A stretch of DNA of 64,000 nt from Brachynemurus nebulosus (taxonomy: Eukaryota; Arthropoda; Insecta; Neuroptera; Myrmeleontidae), in NCBI GenBank assembly GCA_035578155.1, contig JAPWDM010000003.1:66332142-66396141 (forward strand). Reading direction: 5' to 3'. This document shows positions 10,668 to 20,817 of the stretch, one piece after another. The notes under the pieces were generated by a model that worked only from the letters and a program-made list of their open reading frames with translations, searched no databases and was not told the DNA's origin. How positions within the stretch are numbered: the stretch's first letter is position 1; the number at the start of each line of letters is the position of its first letter. Both the position numbers and the translations under genes were made by a program.

Positions 10668-11336
10668 AAAAAAATCAATTTTTGGATTGATTTAAATCGA
10701 AATCAAAAAAATCGATTTAAAAAAATCGGCTAAAAAAAATCGATTCTGTGAAATCGATCTAAAAAATCGAAATTTTGAAAAGTTTAATAAAATTAGCTGA
10801 TAATTTTTGTTTAAAGGACTTACTTGATAGTACAGAGGTAATATCGGTAATATCGTGTAAAAACGCCTTACATTATATTTGTAAAGGCGATGAATGAGCT
10901 AACTTTTCAATTATATTAATTATAAAAAATGAGGCAATTGAATATGTAGGACGAATACCACGAATTGAACCAAGTTTATTCAAAAATTTCAAACAAATTG
11001 ACAAAAAAATGTTTTCTAAATAAGTCGCTTTTGTGGGAAAGGGATCGTCGTTTGCACAGATATTTGGTCTCTTCCTTCCTTTTGTATTAATAGTCTGACT
11101 TATATAGAGCCATTAATAACGAGTAAAAAGTGACAATTAACAATAGAGTTTTTGGTGTTTCTTTGTAGAATTACTATTAAAATGAAGTTATTTTTGGAAA
11201 AAATCGGTTATCGATCCCTTACTTTTAATAATCGATTCATGAATCGATTCAAATGAAAAAAATCGAAAAAAGAATCGATTTTTTAAGCTTCGATTAATCG
11301 ATTTTCGATTAATCGATTTAAAATCGACATCTCTAG
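10668..11336. repeat. ATCGATT-rich repeat, likely decayed hAT-type element
   Basis: Two clusters of AATCGATT-like words (10668-10775 and 11200-11330) bracket a bland core. The right end, read inward, is TAGAGATGTCGATTTTAAAT, a hAT-like terminus. The matching left terminus is not evident, so it is truncated or degenerate. Confidence 0.4.
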
Positions 11337-11461
11337 TCCAAAATATATTCTTTGGTAGCTTAACTTTTAGAATAAAATATATAGGGCATTTAAATACATT
11401 CTTTACCGTATATTTATCATTGAAACCCAAGACTATTGCGTAACACGATAACCATCAGGGA

Positions 11462-12582
11462 GTAAATATTCTTCAAATGTGCTATGCTATGCAATGCTAT
11501 GATTAGTTCGGAAACAAGCACAAACAAATTTTTGTAAATTATTGGTAAGTATGCATTACTGTGAACATATTGTGCTCTATTGATGAAATTTATTATTAAC
11601 TAGCTGTACCCACAACGTCGTTCACGTAACGCGTTGTTATAAACTCAATGAGAAGTACATACGTGTAATAATTATACAGCACTTGCAAAAAAACAATAAT
11701 TTTTGGGAATGAGACATTTTCCTGCAGTAAAAAGTATTTTAAATGTTGACCCAAGTAATAAGTTATCACCGCACCAAATTTCATCAGAATCCATTCAATA
11801 GTTTTTGCGAAATGTATGCACATGCTCAAAATGGTTTTCCTATTTTCCCGTAGGAATGAGACATTCTCATGGAGTAAATGTTGGTCCAAGTAATAAATTA
11901 TCACCACACCAAATTTCATCAAAATCCGTTGAATAGTTCTTGCGTAATGTGTGCACAAGCTCAGAATGGTTTTTCCATTTTGCCGTGGGATTGAAACATT
12001 TTCCCGGAGTAAAAAATATCTTAGATGTTGACCCAGGTAGTAAGTTCGTCTAATAGTATTTGTCTAATGCATGTACATGCTCAAAATGGTTTTTCTGCGT
12101 GGGAATGAGATATTTCCCCGGAGTAAAAAGTATCCAAGATGACCCAGGTAATAAGTTATCATCACACCAAATTTCATTAAAATTGGTCCAGTAGTTTTTG
12201 CATGATGCGTGAACAGACAGACAGACAGACAGACAAAAATTTTTAAAATCGCTGTTTCGATATTTACCTCTACAACTATTTACAGTACCAGTACAATTTT
12301 CAAAAAATATTCCAGTTACAGAAATGGTCTCGTTACAGTTTTATTATATGAATAAATTTAGGATATAAATTTTTGTACAAATGTTGCTTATTTTTTAAAT
12401 CCAAAAATTAACCAGAAATGAATACTGTATACTATAAATTATAACTATCCTTTATTAGTAATCTATTTCGTCGACAGTGAGCACCATGGTCACAATACGT
12501 ACCAACTTACAAATATATTTTTCGTTGTGTTTGTTTCCGAACTAATCATAACATATCATAGCACATTTAAAGAATAGCCACA
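11462..12582. repeat. Inverted-repeat element containing a tandem-unit retroelement tail
   Basis: Arms of about 110 bp (11462-11575 and 12480-12582) are inverted copies sharing TATGATTAGTTCGGAAACAA. Between them is a sequence starting ACTAGCTGTACCCACAACGT and ending in (GACA)n at 12212-12234. The interior carries about four diverged tandem units starting near 11705, 11852, 11987 and 12101, each with ACCAAATTTCATCA-like and GGGAATGAGACATT-like words (the third lacks part). The tail resembles the 3' ends of insect LINE or SINE families. A 120-codon minus frame over the units is an artefact of the repetition. Confidence 0.55.
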
Positions 12583-13339
12583 TTTGCGTAATTCAGAGGC
12601 ATAGTTATTCTTGTTAGAGTGACACAGGCCTTTTTCGTTGAAAATACTTTTGCATTTACGCTGATATCACTAATTTTTAACAATTGAAACGACAGGTGCT
12701 ATCGCTTTCGACCCATTATCGCCCAAATACTATTATATTTATCGTTTAAAAACAAAAAGAACTACTTTATCTCGAAATGTATACCTCTGAGTGTTTACGT
12801 CGAAAATAATGGAATTTATTTTTGTAATCAAAAGAAAATTTTTAAATGATATTTATAAGAAAACAAAAACGATGATAAACGAAACAAAAAAAAAAAAAAT
12901 TGTTTGTCTGCCTGGAACCATACAACGGACAAAATACGTATGTACGTAAAAACTATCAAAATTTGTTATCTCAAAACCAGTCAGTTAGTTTTTGTCAGTT
13001 AAACTCAAGTAACCGCGGTGGTTGGTGACTAAGTAACACAAGTTTTTAAAGTAAAAGTTCTCCAGGAAATAACGTGTGGACACTTATCACCATGTTGTAT
13101 ACTAGTTGTCAACTAAACTGAATGTAAAGCTGTTCACACATAACATAACAGACACGTATCGTGGCAGATGCGACAATTAGTGTGCCGTCCTGATAGTCAC
13201 AAGCAGAAGCATAGTCATTTGCGCAATAAGTATTTTTCTGTAATGTAACTTCATTCTTTGCTGCATCCTTCTTTTGATTATTGCTATATTTCTTATCAGT
13301 AAGACCTAAATGTATATTCCCTAACAGAGGTGTCGATAG
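12583..13339. other. No supported gene
   Basis: AT-rich non-coding DNA. No domain, RNA gene or clear element seen. Confidence 0.45.
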
Positions 13340-13343
13340 TTAA

Positions 13344-13709
13344 GGTTCTATCACAGTGTGATCAGCCGAAAAATAGTCAATTATCGCGATTTTTTTTGGA
13401 TGGATAGGATATGGGATATTAACAATACAAAAATATTTTTTTTTTAATTTTTATTTAATTTTTATAATTATTATAATTTTCTGAAAAATGTGTCTTTAAA
13501 AAAGGCCGAAATTCGGTGCCACAGTGCACACTTTCTTCAAAAAATTATATTAATTATAAAAAATAAATAAAAATAGATAAAAAAAAATTTATATTGTTAA
13601 ATAGTGGTATTAATTGAAAAAAAAATTCATGCCCATTCCCCCATCCTATCCATCCGAAAAAAATTGTGAAATTTAACTATTCTTCGGCCAATCACACTGT
13701 GATGATACC
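13344..13709. mobile_element. Palindromic TTAA-flanked MITE (ATCACAGTGTGA ends)
   Basis: The ends GGTTCTATCACAGTGTGATC and the inverted GGTATCATCACAGTGTGATT continue as an inverted repeat for about 65 bp, through the GGATGGATAGGAT motif. TTAA is at 13340-13343 and 13710-13713. A larger relative with the same interior words (GTGTCTTTAAAAAAGG) occurs at 38522-39952. Confidence 0.65.
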
Positions 13710-13713
13710 TTAA

Positions 13714-14215
13714 TATACCTTATGGAAATTTATAAACTAAGACTAACGAAAATTCTGACAATTTTGCTAAAATCTATAAGTTATGTTGTTTGGAATCCAC
13801 AAAAGTAGTTCTTTTTCACTTTTTTTAGGGAGCCAAACCCACCCCTCCATAAAAACTTTTGCGTTACAAAGCTACCAAGCTACGTCACTACTATGTCAAA
13901 TTTCACATTCTTACGCAATCATTTTTCAGATACGAAACCCTAAACAGTATCAGGAATTGTAAAAAAAAATCATATACTTATAGAGACAAAATATTTTCTA
14001 TGAGAATGCTCTATGGGCAAGTTCCGTGTCGTTACGTATCTGTGCGGCTACGTTACATATTAAATAATGTTCCATCGTGTCTGCAACAATACGTGTCTGT
14101 TACATTCAGTGTCTGTTGATGTGAATAAACCCTTACACACACACGCACCTTCAAGTTAAATGACAAACAGTATATTTGCGTTAAAAGAACAATATAGTTG
14201 AAGACAAAAACTTAC
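13714..14215 (-). other. Intron following exon 2 of the minus-strand gene
   Basis: It lies downstream of the donor at 14215. No further exon of this gene could be recognised between here and position 1, so the intron probably continues past the left edge. Confidence 0.45.
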
Positions 14216-14735
14216 CGTAATCGTCAAGCGTTGATGAAGATTGTCGTTCAATTTCAATGTTGTTATTGGCCTCCAGCGTAACCGGTGTGGTCGCATGATG
14301 ATAACCTTGGTAAAATCTTTGCGACATCACCATCATATTGCTGCTGTTGTTACTGTTACCCTGACTGTTATCAGATTGTTGTGCACCAATTGAATTGATT
14401 CGACTGACACCTTCGGGGTACAATTCCATTCCCAGATACGGATCTGCCGTTGACGATAACTGTTGCTGGTGTTCGACAGTGGCTGACGGTGACACCGTGT
14501 CATCGTTGTTGACGGATTCCGTTGTCGTCGTTGAATATCTTGGTTGTTGTGTGTCGTTTCCTACGGCTGGTGGACTATTATGGTGGAACGCTGAATTCCA
14601 ATTTTGTATTGATATCGTTTGACGCGATTGTAAATTGGCTTGTTGCTTGGCGTATTCGGCCATGACTTCGGAAACTTCACGATACGGTGCCATTTGGGAA
14701 ACGGGTTGCGGGATGTGCGGAGGTGAATAGTTGTC
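14216..14735 (-). CDS. Exon 2 of a putative transcription regulator (internal, partial gene)
   Basis: An internal coding exon of the same gene as 16103-16765. The acceptor reads TTTTGTTTCAG|GACAAC at 14736/14735 and the donor reads TACG|GTAAGT at 14216/14215. The 520 bases give 173 codons plus one base (phase 0 in, phase 1 out). The product begins DNYSPPHIPQPVSQMAPYRE and is rich in Ser, Asn, Gln and Thr, with poly-Thr, QQQ and NNSSN runs and no globular domain. Low complexity of this kind is typical of activation regions of insect developmental transcription factors. An ATG just before the acceptor is intronic and not a start. No motif allows a family name. That it is coding is well supported by the open frame, matched splice sites and unusually high GC; function is inferred. 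Confidence 0.75.
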
Positions 14736-15174
14736 CTGAAACAAAAGATAAACGTCAACTACGATATTATCACAACGAAATACATTCCGACAGAGAAATG
14801 CTCTAATCTAAATTGAAAATTAGATAGTTATATAGGAAACCAAGTGGGATTCAAATAGATGTTAAAAATTCTTCCAAAAATTTTACTAATTTTATAAATT
14901 TCGATTAAGCTATTATTCTAAATGGGTAGAGCTTAACATAAAACTCGCATCCGGAAATAAGTCACATTTTCTGAGAGAGCTTAACGATTTTTACAGGAAA
15001 AGTGAAAATTTGACACTCAGATTACATAAATTTCTCCAAAAAATCTGTTTCCTATCGCACTTGCAGTTAATAATTTAAAAAAAATTGAATTTTATGACGT
15101 CATTACAAATACAAAGAAATTAAAAGCTTCAAAAACCCTAATTTTGATATTAGAAACACGAGACCTGAAGCTGC

Positions 15175-15300
15175 TTATAGGTTTTTGATAGTAAGTTCTT
15201 TTAGCAAATTTCCAGAATGGAATTCAGCTATTACAGCCACTCTCATGACGCGAGTTGAGTCCGGGACTATGGCATAAATTTGTTTTGAGGTCCTAAGAAA

Positions 15301-15389
<89 letters not shown>

Positions 15390-15660
15390 CAACGAAATGT
15401 CTCACTTCCACGAAATTTGATGAAAAAATTTGAAGTCGCAAGCCGTTGGCCGAGTTCGTTAACAAAACACGTCCGATGTGCGGAAAATGGTTTTCTTTGG
15501 CAATAAAAAATTAGTTTTTTATCAAAATTTCCCCTTATTCAAAAATTTTTGTTACATCATTGAAACGGGGAGAAAAAAATCATACAAAAAAGGTCTTTAA
15601 ACTATTATTCTATGTCAACTAGTTTCCAAGAAAAATTAATTTTTGTAAACAGAATTATAA
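15175..15660 (-). repeat. Dispersed repeat, copy A, with internal microsatellite
   Basis: Read on the minus strand it matches the copies at 48150-48720, 52328-53240 and 60190-60420. Shared words include AACTAGTTGACATAGAATAA, GGACGTGT, CCTCAAAACAAATT and GCTGAATTCCATTCTGGAAA. A (TA)n(TG)n tract at 15303-15389 lies between the two halves. It has no ORF and no defined termini. Confidence 0.65.
15303..15389. repeat. (TA)n(TG)n microsatellite
   Basis: About 32 TA units followed by about 11 TG units, inside repeat copy A. Read on the minus strand it is (CA)n(TA)n, the same order as in copy B. Confidence 0.95.
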
Positions 15661-16102
15661 AGATAACAGAAAAATCACAGGCAAAAATTAAATCACATTT
15701 TCTGAACAAATTTGGTTATTTTGACTTAAGAACCTAATTTATGTAGGAGTAGATCGCTCAAATAAAATATTATAGAAAAGCAACTCGCATTGAAACAAAG
15801 GCTGGACAATACTGACATACAATTTCCCAACGGAAAAATGTTTAATTATAAAATATAGTTAGTTTTATAGTCTTTATAAAAATAATGTACATAAAAATTT
15901 TTACGAATTTAAAATTGCAGACGATCTGGCATCGTGGGCAGCATTTTCGGCAATTCACGGGAAACATTTGGCTCCCAAAACTCACTTTGGGAGACTCAAC
16001 ATTAGATTACTATTTTAAAACACTTAATATTATTACAATATTTAAAAGTTAGGTACTCCTAAGCGAAATCTTAATAAATGTTGACTTTGATAAAAATCTT
16101 AC

Positions 16103-16765
16103 CGATTTAACCGCCACTGAAAAATTATCCACAACATTATTGTAATGTTCATCCAAATTTTGATAAACAATTGGCGACGACTGTCCCGACGATTTATTCA
16201 AACGCTGCTGATGATGATAATTCGTCACATATTGTGACGAATATTCAAACTGATTCAATTCATTCTTAATATACGCTGTCGAATCCACAAACGAATACTG
16301 TTGTTGATTGCCCGGATAACTACTGTAACTAATTGTTGCCGTTCCCAAATTTTCGTAATAATTTTGATTACATTCGTATGCGGGAAAATTCGCTGGCACT
16401 GACTCTTCAATTTTGAAATACGGCTCCGATTTACTACTGACCGATGGATAAAAGCTTGGATAATTTACATTTTGACTGTCTTGTTGAGGTGGTTGCGGAA
16501 TAATTGTTGGATATGAAGGTGGCGGTGACGAATTTGGTGCCTTTGCCTCCTTGTCGTCCATTGGCGGTGTCGTAACCGTAGAAGCCGACGTCGCCGAAGA
16601 GTTTAAAATATTGTTATTGTTCTCAGTATTCACTGTAGCGGGACACGTCATTTTTAACTTTAAATTTTGCGATAAATTTGCCATTTCAGTTTCGAAAAAT
16701 GTCAATAAATTTTGATATTCAAAATGTTCGGTTCGATTCACTTGTACATGACCACCGCTTAACAT
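16103..16765 (-). CDS. Exon 1 (N-terminal coding exon) of a putative transcription regulator
   Basis: ATG at 16765; donor AAATCG|GTAAGA at 16103/16102; exactly 221 codons, phase 0. The product starts MLSGGHVQVNRTEHFEYQNL, then FFETEMANL, followed by Asn/Ser/Thr-rich, Pro-rich (PPPSYPTIIPQPPQQ, about 81-95) and Tyr-rich stretches. Two sumoylation-type motifs (hydrophobic-Lys-x-Glu) occur: FKIE at 117-120 and IKNE at 166-169. No zinc finger, homeodomain, bHLH or other fold is present. This composition is usual for the N-terminal activation region of a transcription factor, and the DNA-binding part is expected further left. The frame stays open upstream to 16891 but without another ATG, so 16765 is preferred. 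An untranslated exon further upstream is possible. Confidence 0.75.
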
Positions 16766-16925
16766 AATTTTTTTCAAAAAAATAAATTGAAACGAAAAAA
16801 TTTTTGGTTTTATCGCGCTAATAGACAACACATGAGTTTGTTGAAGAAGAACTAGAGGTACTACTATCACTTCCTCGGGGCACAATGACAACGTTTGTCT
16901 CCAAAAAAAAAATTGACAACTGAGT
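16766..16925 (-). promoter_or_regulatory. Probable 5' UTR or promoter-proximal region
   Basis: Lies immediately upstream of the ATG. On the minus strand an initiator-like TCAGTTG sits at 16924-16918, about 155 bases before the start codon. No TATA box at the right spacing and no good downstream element was found, so the start site is a guess. Confidence 0.25.
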
Positions 16926-17399
16926 TTCCTCCACAGTCCAATTAACAGGTAAACTTAGTTTTGAATAGGTAATAGATATTTTGTTAAATCAGTCTGGAGC
17001 CGAAATCGGAACAACTTACGCACATAGTAAGTACACTATTTACATAAAAATACACTTTACCTTCTTTAGAAAGAGATAAGAGTACCTGTAGTCAACTCGT
17101 GTAATATGTCCTTTGCTATTTTGATTGTCATTGAAAGTGCCCTGTTTTTGAATAACAATAAAACTTTCGGTTTATTTTAATATTTTTCACAAAAATTGTT
17201 ATCTGAAAAACTAATAATTGGTGAAAAAAGGAAACACACATATTCTGTTTGTCATATTGGAAAAGGATAGATCATAGGTTTTTAAAAGTTTTGTCTTGTT
17301 CTAATAAAACATAATATACTTAACAAAATTCCAATCTAATATTTACAGTAAAACTTGTTCCAACAAACTTTTTCGCCAAAACTGATTAATATACTGTTC

Positions 17400-17660
17400 T
17401 AATCATTTTTATTGTTTCCGTCCGTCCTTAGAAACTCAATTAAAATTTTTTTGGATTAAAATCGATAGAACTACCTCTAACAATTCCAAAAATATTTTTT
17501 TTTAAATTTTAGTTCAGTGGGCTGAGTGATATAACTCAAAATCTGCTAATACATGTAAATTGAAAAAGTTTAATTTGATCTACTGAGCGATCATTGTACG
17601 GAACCCTAGTTAATTGAGACCAGCTCGCTTTTAGTCAGTTTTTGAAAGAAACTACAATTT
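17400..17660. repeat. Retroelement 3' tail relic (RTE-like)
   Basis: The words GAGCGATCATTGTACGGAAC, then CCTAG and AGCTCGCTTTTAGTC, correspond to GTACGGAATCCTAATTATAG and CCCGACTCGCTCTTGACC near 43500-43555. The phrase resembles the 3' tail of RTE-type LINEs. No coding part remains. Confidence 0.45.
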
Positions 17661-17705
17661 AAATTAGAATAATTCAAAATTTTTTCAGAGTGTAAATTGA
17701 CTAGA

Positions 17706-18157
17706 CCACAGACCAATGAAGACTAAATTATAATTATATATTATACTACTAGGCAAAGCGTAAAGCCAGTTTGTTGGCATTTTTCTTGAAGCAGGTAACG
17801 GAGTGAGACGGGTGTGTTTTAAAGAATATAATATAATGTCAATTTTTGAGCAAATGCGACTATAATTATTGCAGAACATAATAAATTTGGATACATACGT
17901 ATTTTGAAAATAAAGCGAATACCACTTTCTTTGTTTCAAAATTTTGCAGTTTCTTCACAAAAAAGTAAAATTTTATTATCAATATTATATTTTTACAATA
18001 ATAATTATTTGAAACCGTTATTACGGATACCATCCATTACTATATTACTAAATACTATTAAGGTCGGAATTTGGTCGTATCTGGCTGCCTCAATTATACA
18101 TTTATATAATTGGTCTATAATAATATAATATAATATAATATGTTCATTGGTCTGAGG
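17706..18157. mobile_element. Possible MITE with CAGACCAATGAA ends
   Basis: CACAGACCAATGAAG on the left and the inverted CTCAGACCAATGAACA on the right; the interior is AT-rich with a TAATA tract. A related element with the same ends and similar interior words (TAATAATTATTTGAA) occurs at 46874-47200. The target duplication is unclear. Confidence 0.45.
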
Positions 18158-18652
18158 ATTAAACAAAAATTAAAAGTTCAAAAAATAGGTTTCACTACAT
18201 TAAAACAATATACGGCTTTCAATAATATTTAAATTTTCGATTTGTGGTTTTGGGGTTATAATTGTCATGCTGAGTTGTTTATACTTAAGTAAATGTTTCT
18301 TTTTCAGGTACTCAATGTTTTAATTAAGTACTTGAATTTACCTGGCCAGGTACTTACTACAAGTGCATATGCATAACATTTATGTAAATACTAATTTCAA
18401 AAATTTAATATGTACATACTCGGCCTCTGATACATCCGATAAGGCCATTTTTATTGCTAATTTCTGAGAGGAAATGCAATGAGGTAATTGGCGACAATTT
18501 TTATTAATCATTTGAAACAAACGTAGGCTGTTATAAGTAGGCTCTTTTGTCCGGTTTCAAAAAAGAATAAATTTTTTAAATTTGGTCTTCGAAAAAATCT
18601 ATTACAAAAATCTTAAGCGAATCATTTTTTTCCAATACGCAGTCATCGAGAC
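18158..18652. other. No supported gene
   Basis: Upstream flank of the minus-strand gene; AT-rich, with no further exon recognised. Confidence 0.45.
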
Positions 18653-19292
18653 CAGGGCCCGATTAACCCTGAGTGCCCTTCTAGGCACCGTAAAAAATAC
18701 CGCCCCTATCTTTTGCTTAAAAAGAAGAAAATCTTAACTTTTCCTACTTTTTTTCCGAACTTTCACTTAGTGATGAGCAAATGCAAGACCAAGACCAAGA
18801 CTTGGCAGTCTTGGTCTTGGTCTTGTTCTTGCATTAAGAATCTTAGTCTTGGTCTTGCTAGAGCAGTTTGAGTCTTGGTCTTGGTCTTGGTCTTGCAAAA
18901 TGCAGTCTTGGTCTTGGTATTGCTAAAGAATCTTGCACTTTCTTGCATTTTTTTATTAGCGAATTTTTTCCTTTTAAAATCAGAATTTTCTCTCTTTACG
19001 GTATTAATTATACTTTTAAACTATTTAAATAATTTAGCAAGAGTCTTGCTTTTTTCTTGCTATAGTCTTGGTCTTGCTCACTTGAGTCTTGGTATTGGTC
19101 TAGCAGCCATACTTATAGTCTTGGTCTTGGTCTTGCAAGACCAAGACTAATTTTGCTCATCACTAACTTTCACTTAAAAAAGTAACTGACGAGCAAAAAA
19201 AAAACCAATTACAACTTTTGCTGCCCTGTTTTCAAAAAATCTGCCGCCCCTAGGCCATAGCCTAGGTGGACCTCTTGGCTAATCTGGCCCTG
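18653..19292. mobile_element. hAT-type MITE (CAGGGCC ends) carrying a nested MITE
   Basis: Ends CAGGGCCCGATTAACC and the inverted CAGGGCCAGATTAGCC. Flanking 8-mers ATCGAGAC and GTCCAGAC match at 6 of 8, an aged hAT-type duplication. Both halves carry a GC-rich CCGCCCC word. The interior is interrupted by the CTTGGT-repeat MITE at 18768-19164. A sister copy is at 20794-23005. Confidence 0.7.
18768..19164. mobile_element. CTTGGT-repeat hAT-type MITE, copy 1
   Basis: Termini TAGTGATGAGCAAA and the inverted TAGTGATGAGCAAA. Both sides are flanked by ACTTTCACT (9 bp here, 8 bp in the other copies). Most of the element is tandem CTTGGT hexamers and their complement, forming nested hairpins, with an AT-rich core of about 110 bp. 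Frames over it read as Leu/Val-rich artefacts. Confidence 0.8.
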
Positions 19293-20212
19293 GTCCAGAC
19301 AAATTTCAAGTCTGATGATTTTCAAAAATGAAAAAAAATTCAAATTTATTCTACGTCACCAAGAAAAAAATAAAATTCTTTTTAAACTAATACACAGCAG
19401 ATAATAAAGTCTGAAAGGATAAATTCTCGTCACAAGGCGCCAAAGATATCAATACCTAACTAGTGTACATTTTATTTGTATTTTTGCATAAGAAACCTGG
19501 TGTCTACGTTCTTCTACCTTTTCATATTGCAACTATGAATATATTATATTTTAAAGATGCATAAAAGCTACTGTCTTCAGCAGCACCCGGCTAGACATTC
19601 TATAATAATCAGACAAGATTTATTATTTGAATTAAAAAACGACGTTTTTTTAGCTAAATTGAAGAACACAGGTTGATTTTTTTTTGTATTTTTATATATT
19701 TATTAAAATTTATAAAATTAATTAATACACAAACAGGTATTGATCTTTTACAGTCAGCACTGATACAATTTTTTAATTGGTTTGTAGTCGATTCGCGTAC
19801 TAAAGTCAATTACGGCCACATTAAAAAAAAAAAAATATTTTTAATTATTTGTTTATAAAAATTTCAATTTATTTTAATAGATCTGTTTTGCCAACATCTC
19901 AGCAGGATTTCTCTCCAATCTCTTTGGGTAATTATTTCGTAAAACTATTTCCGGAAACTATAAAATTTGTTTGTGAATCTCCTTTAATAGGATTTTCCGT
20001 TTATTTATAATTCGTTACTTCCTCTCCAATATTCCTTAACAATAATATTAAACGGAAATGTCCGGGTGATTATTTGGTCGATATTCCAGGTACTGTACAA
20101 CCCACATTGAAAATTGGATTCTTTTGTGATAGGCCGTTTTGCATACAATTATGAGGTGTTATAAAACAGGTACAGATTCTTTTATAAAATACCGCTAAAA
20201 ATTGAATTAAAG
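19293..20212. other. No supported gene
   Basis: AT-rich, with several short frames but no domain. No clear element seen. Confidence 0.45.
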
Positions 20213-20398
20213 CAGTGGTTCTCAAACTTTTTGGCTCGCGACTCCCCTTTTCACGTAAAAATTTCAAACGACCCCCCAAATATGTAGAAATGTATGGGAA
20301 ATGTGTATAAGTGCGTAAAAAATGGACATGTGATCTATGATCAACTGTTTCTGCCACTTTCCAAATACTTTTCGCGACCCCCAGTTTGACAATCACTG
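20213..20398. mobile_element. Short hAT-type MITE (CAGTGGTTCTCAAAC end)
   Basis: The left end CAGTGGTTCTCAAACTTTTT and the inverted right end CAGTGATTGTCAAACTGGGG, with internal CGCGACCCCC-like words on both sides, are the typical pattern of widespread hAT non-autonomous elements. Flanking 8-mers match only partly (both end TAAAG), so the copy is old. Confidence 0.65.
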
Positions 20399-20793
20399 CT
20401 GTAAAGAATTATTATTAAAGAGGTTGGTTTGTAACAAAAAAAAAAAAAAAATTAATTGAAGCCAAACAAAAATTGAACAGATTTTAAAATAAAAAAAAAA
20501 TGTCCTCGAAGTTGATTGGGAAGCCTGTTGTTGAGAAAAATATGTACTCTTATGAAAAATTGGGAATTTTTGTTATATTCCAATATCAAAAGTGATGCAA
20601 AAAATTTTACTTCCAAATCTACCAAGAGTACCAAGGTAGTGGCCCGCTTTTGAATCACTTTTGTGGGGTGGAAAATCCAAATTTCCACTTGTATTTTACT
20701 TTTTGGAGCTTCCAGAAAAATTTTGGATTTATGTCTGTTAGACTGTTCCTCTATATGTCCCTAAAGCTTTCCAACACGCAAAATCCCGATACT
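20399..20793. other. No supported gene
   Basis: AT-rich non-coding DNA between two transposable elements. Confidence 0.45.
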
Positions 20794-20817
20794 CAGGCCC
20801 GATTAGAGGGTGGGGTA

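Larger units (their letters stand above)
14736..16102 (-). other. Intron 1 of the minus-strand gene
   Basis: About 1.37 kb with GT at 16102-16101 and AG at 14737-14736 (minus strand). It hosts a copy of a dispersed repeat (15175-15660) with a long TA/TG microsatellite. Confidence 0.7.

Noticed and set aside
11596..11958. 120-codon minus-strand frame
   Set aside because: It runs over two tandem units of a non-coding repeat, and its internal duplication mirrors the units.
14395..14622. 75-codon plus-strand frame
   Set aside because: Antisense shadow of the minus-strand exon 14216-14735, which has splice sites and continuity with exon 16103-16765.
15175..15465. 96-codon minus frame
   Set aside because: Consists mostly of Tyr-Ile and Thr-His repeats from the microsatellite.
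18763..19150. Leu/Val-rich frames on both strands resembling membrane segments
   Set aside because: They are direct translations of the CTTGGT hexamer array and recur with each copy of the MITE (also near 20738-20968 and 52890-53144).
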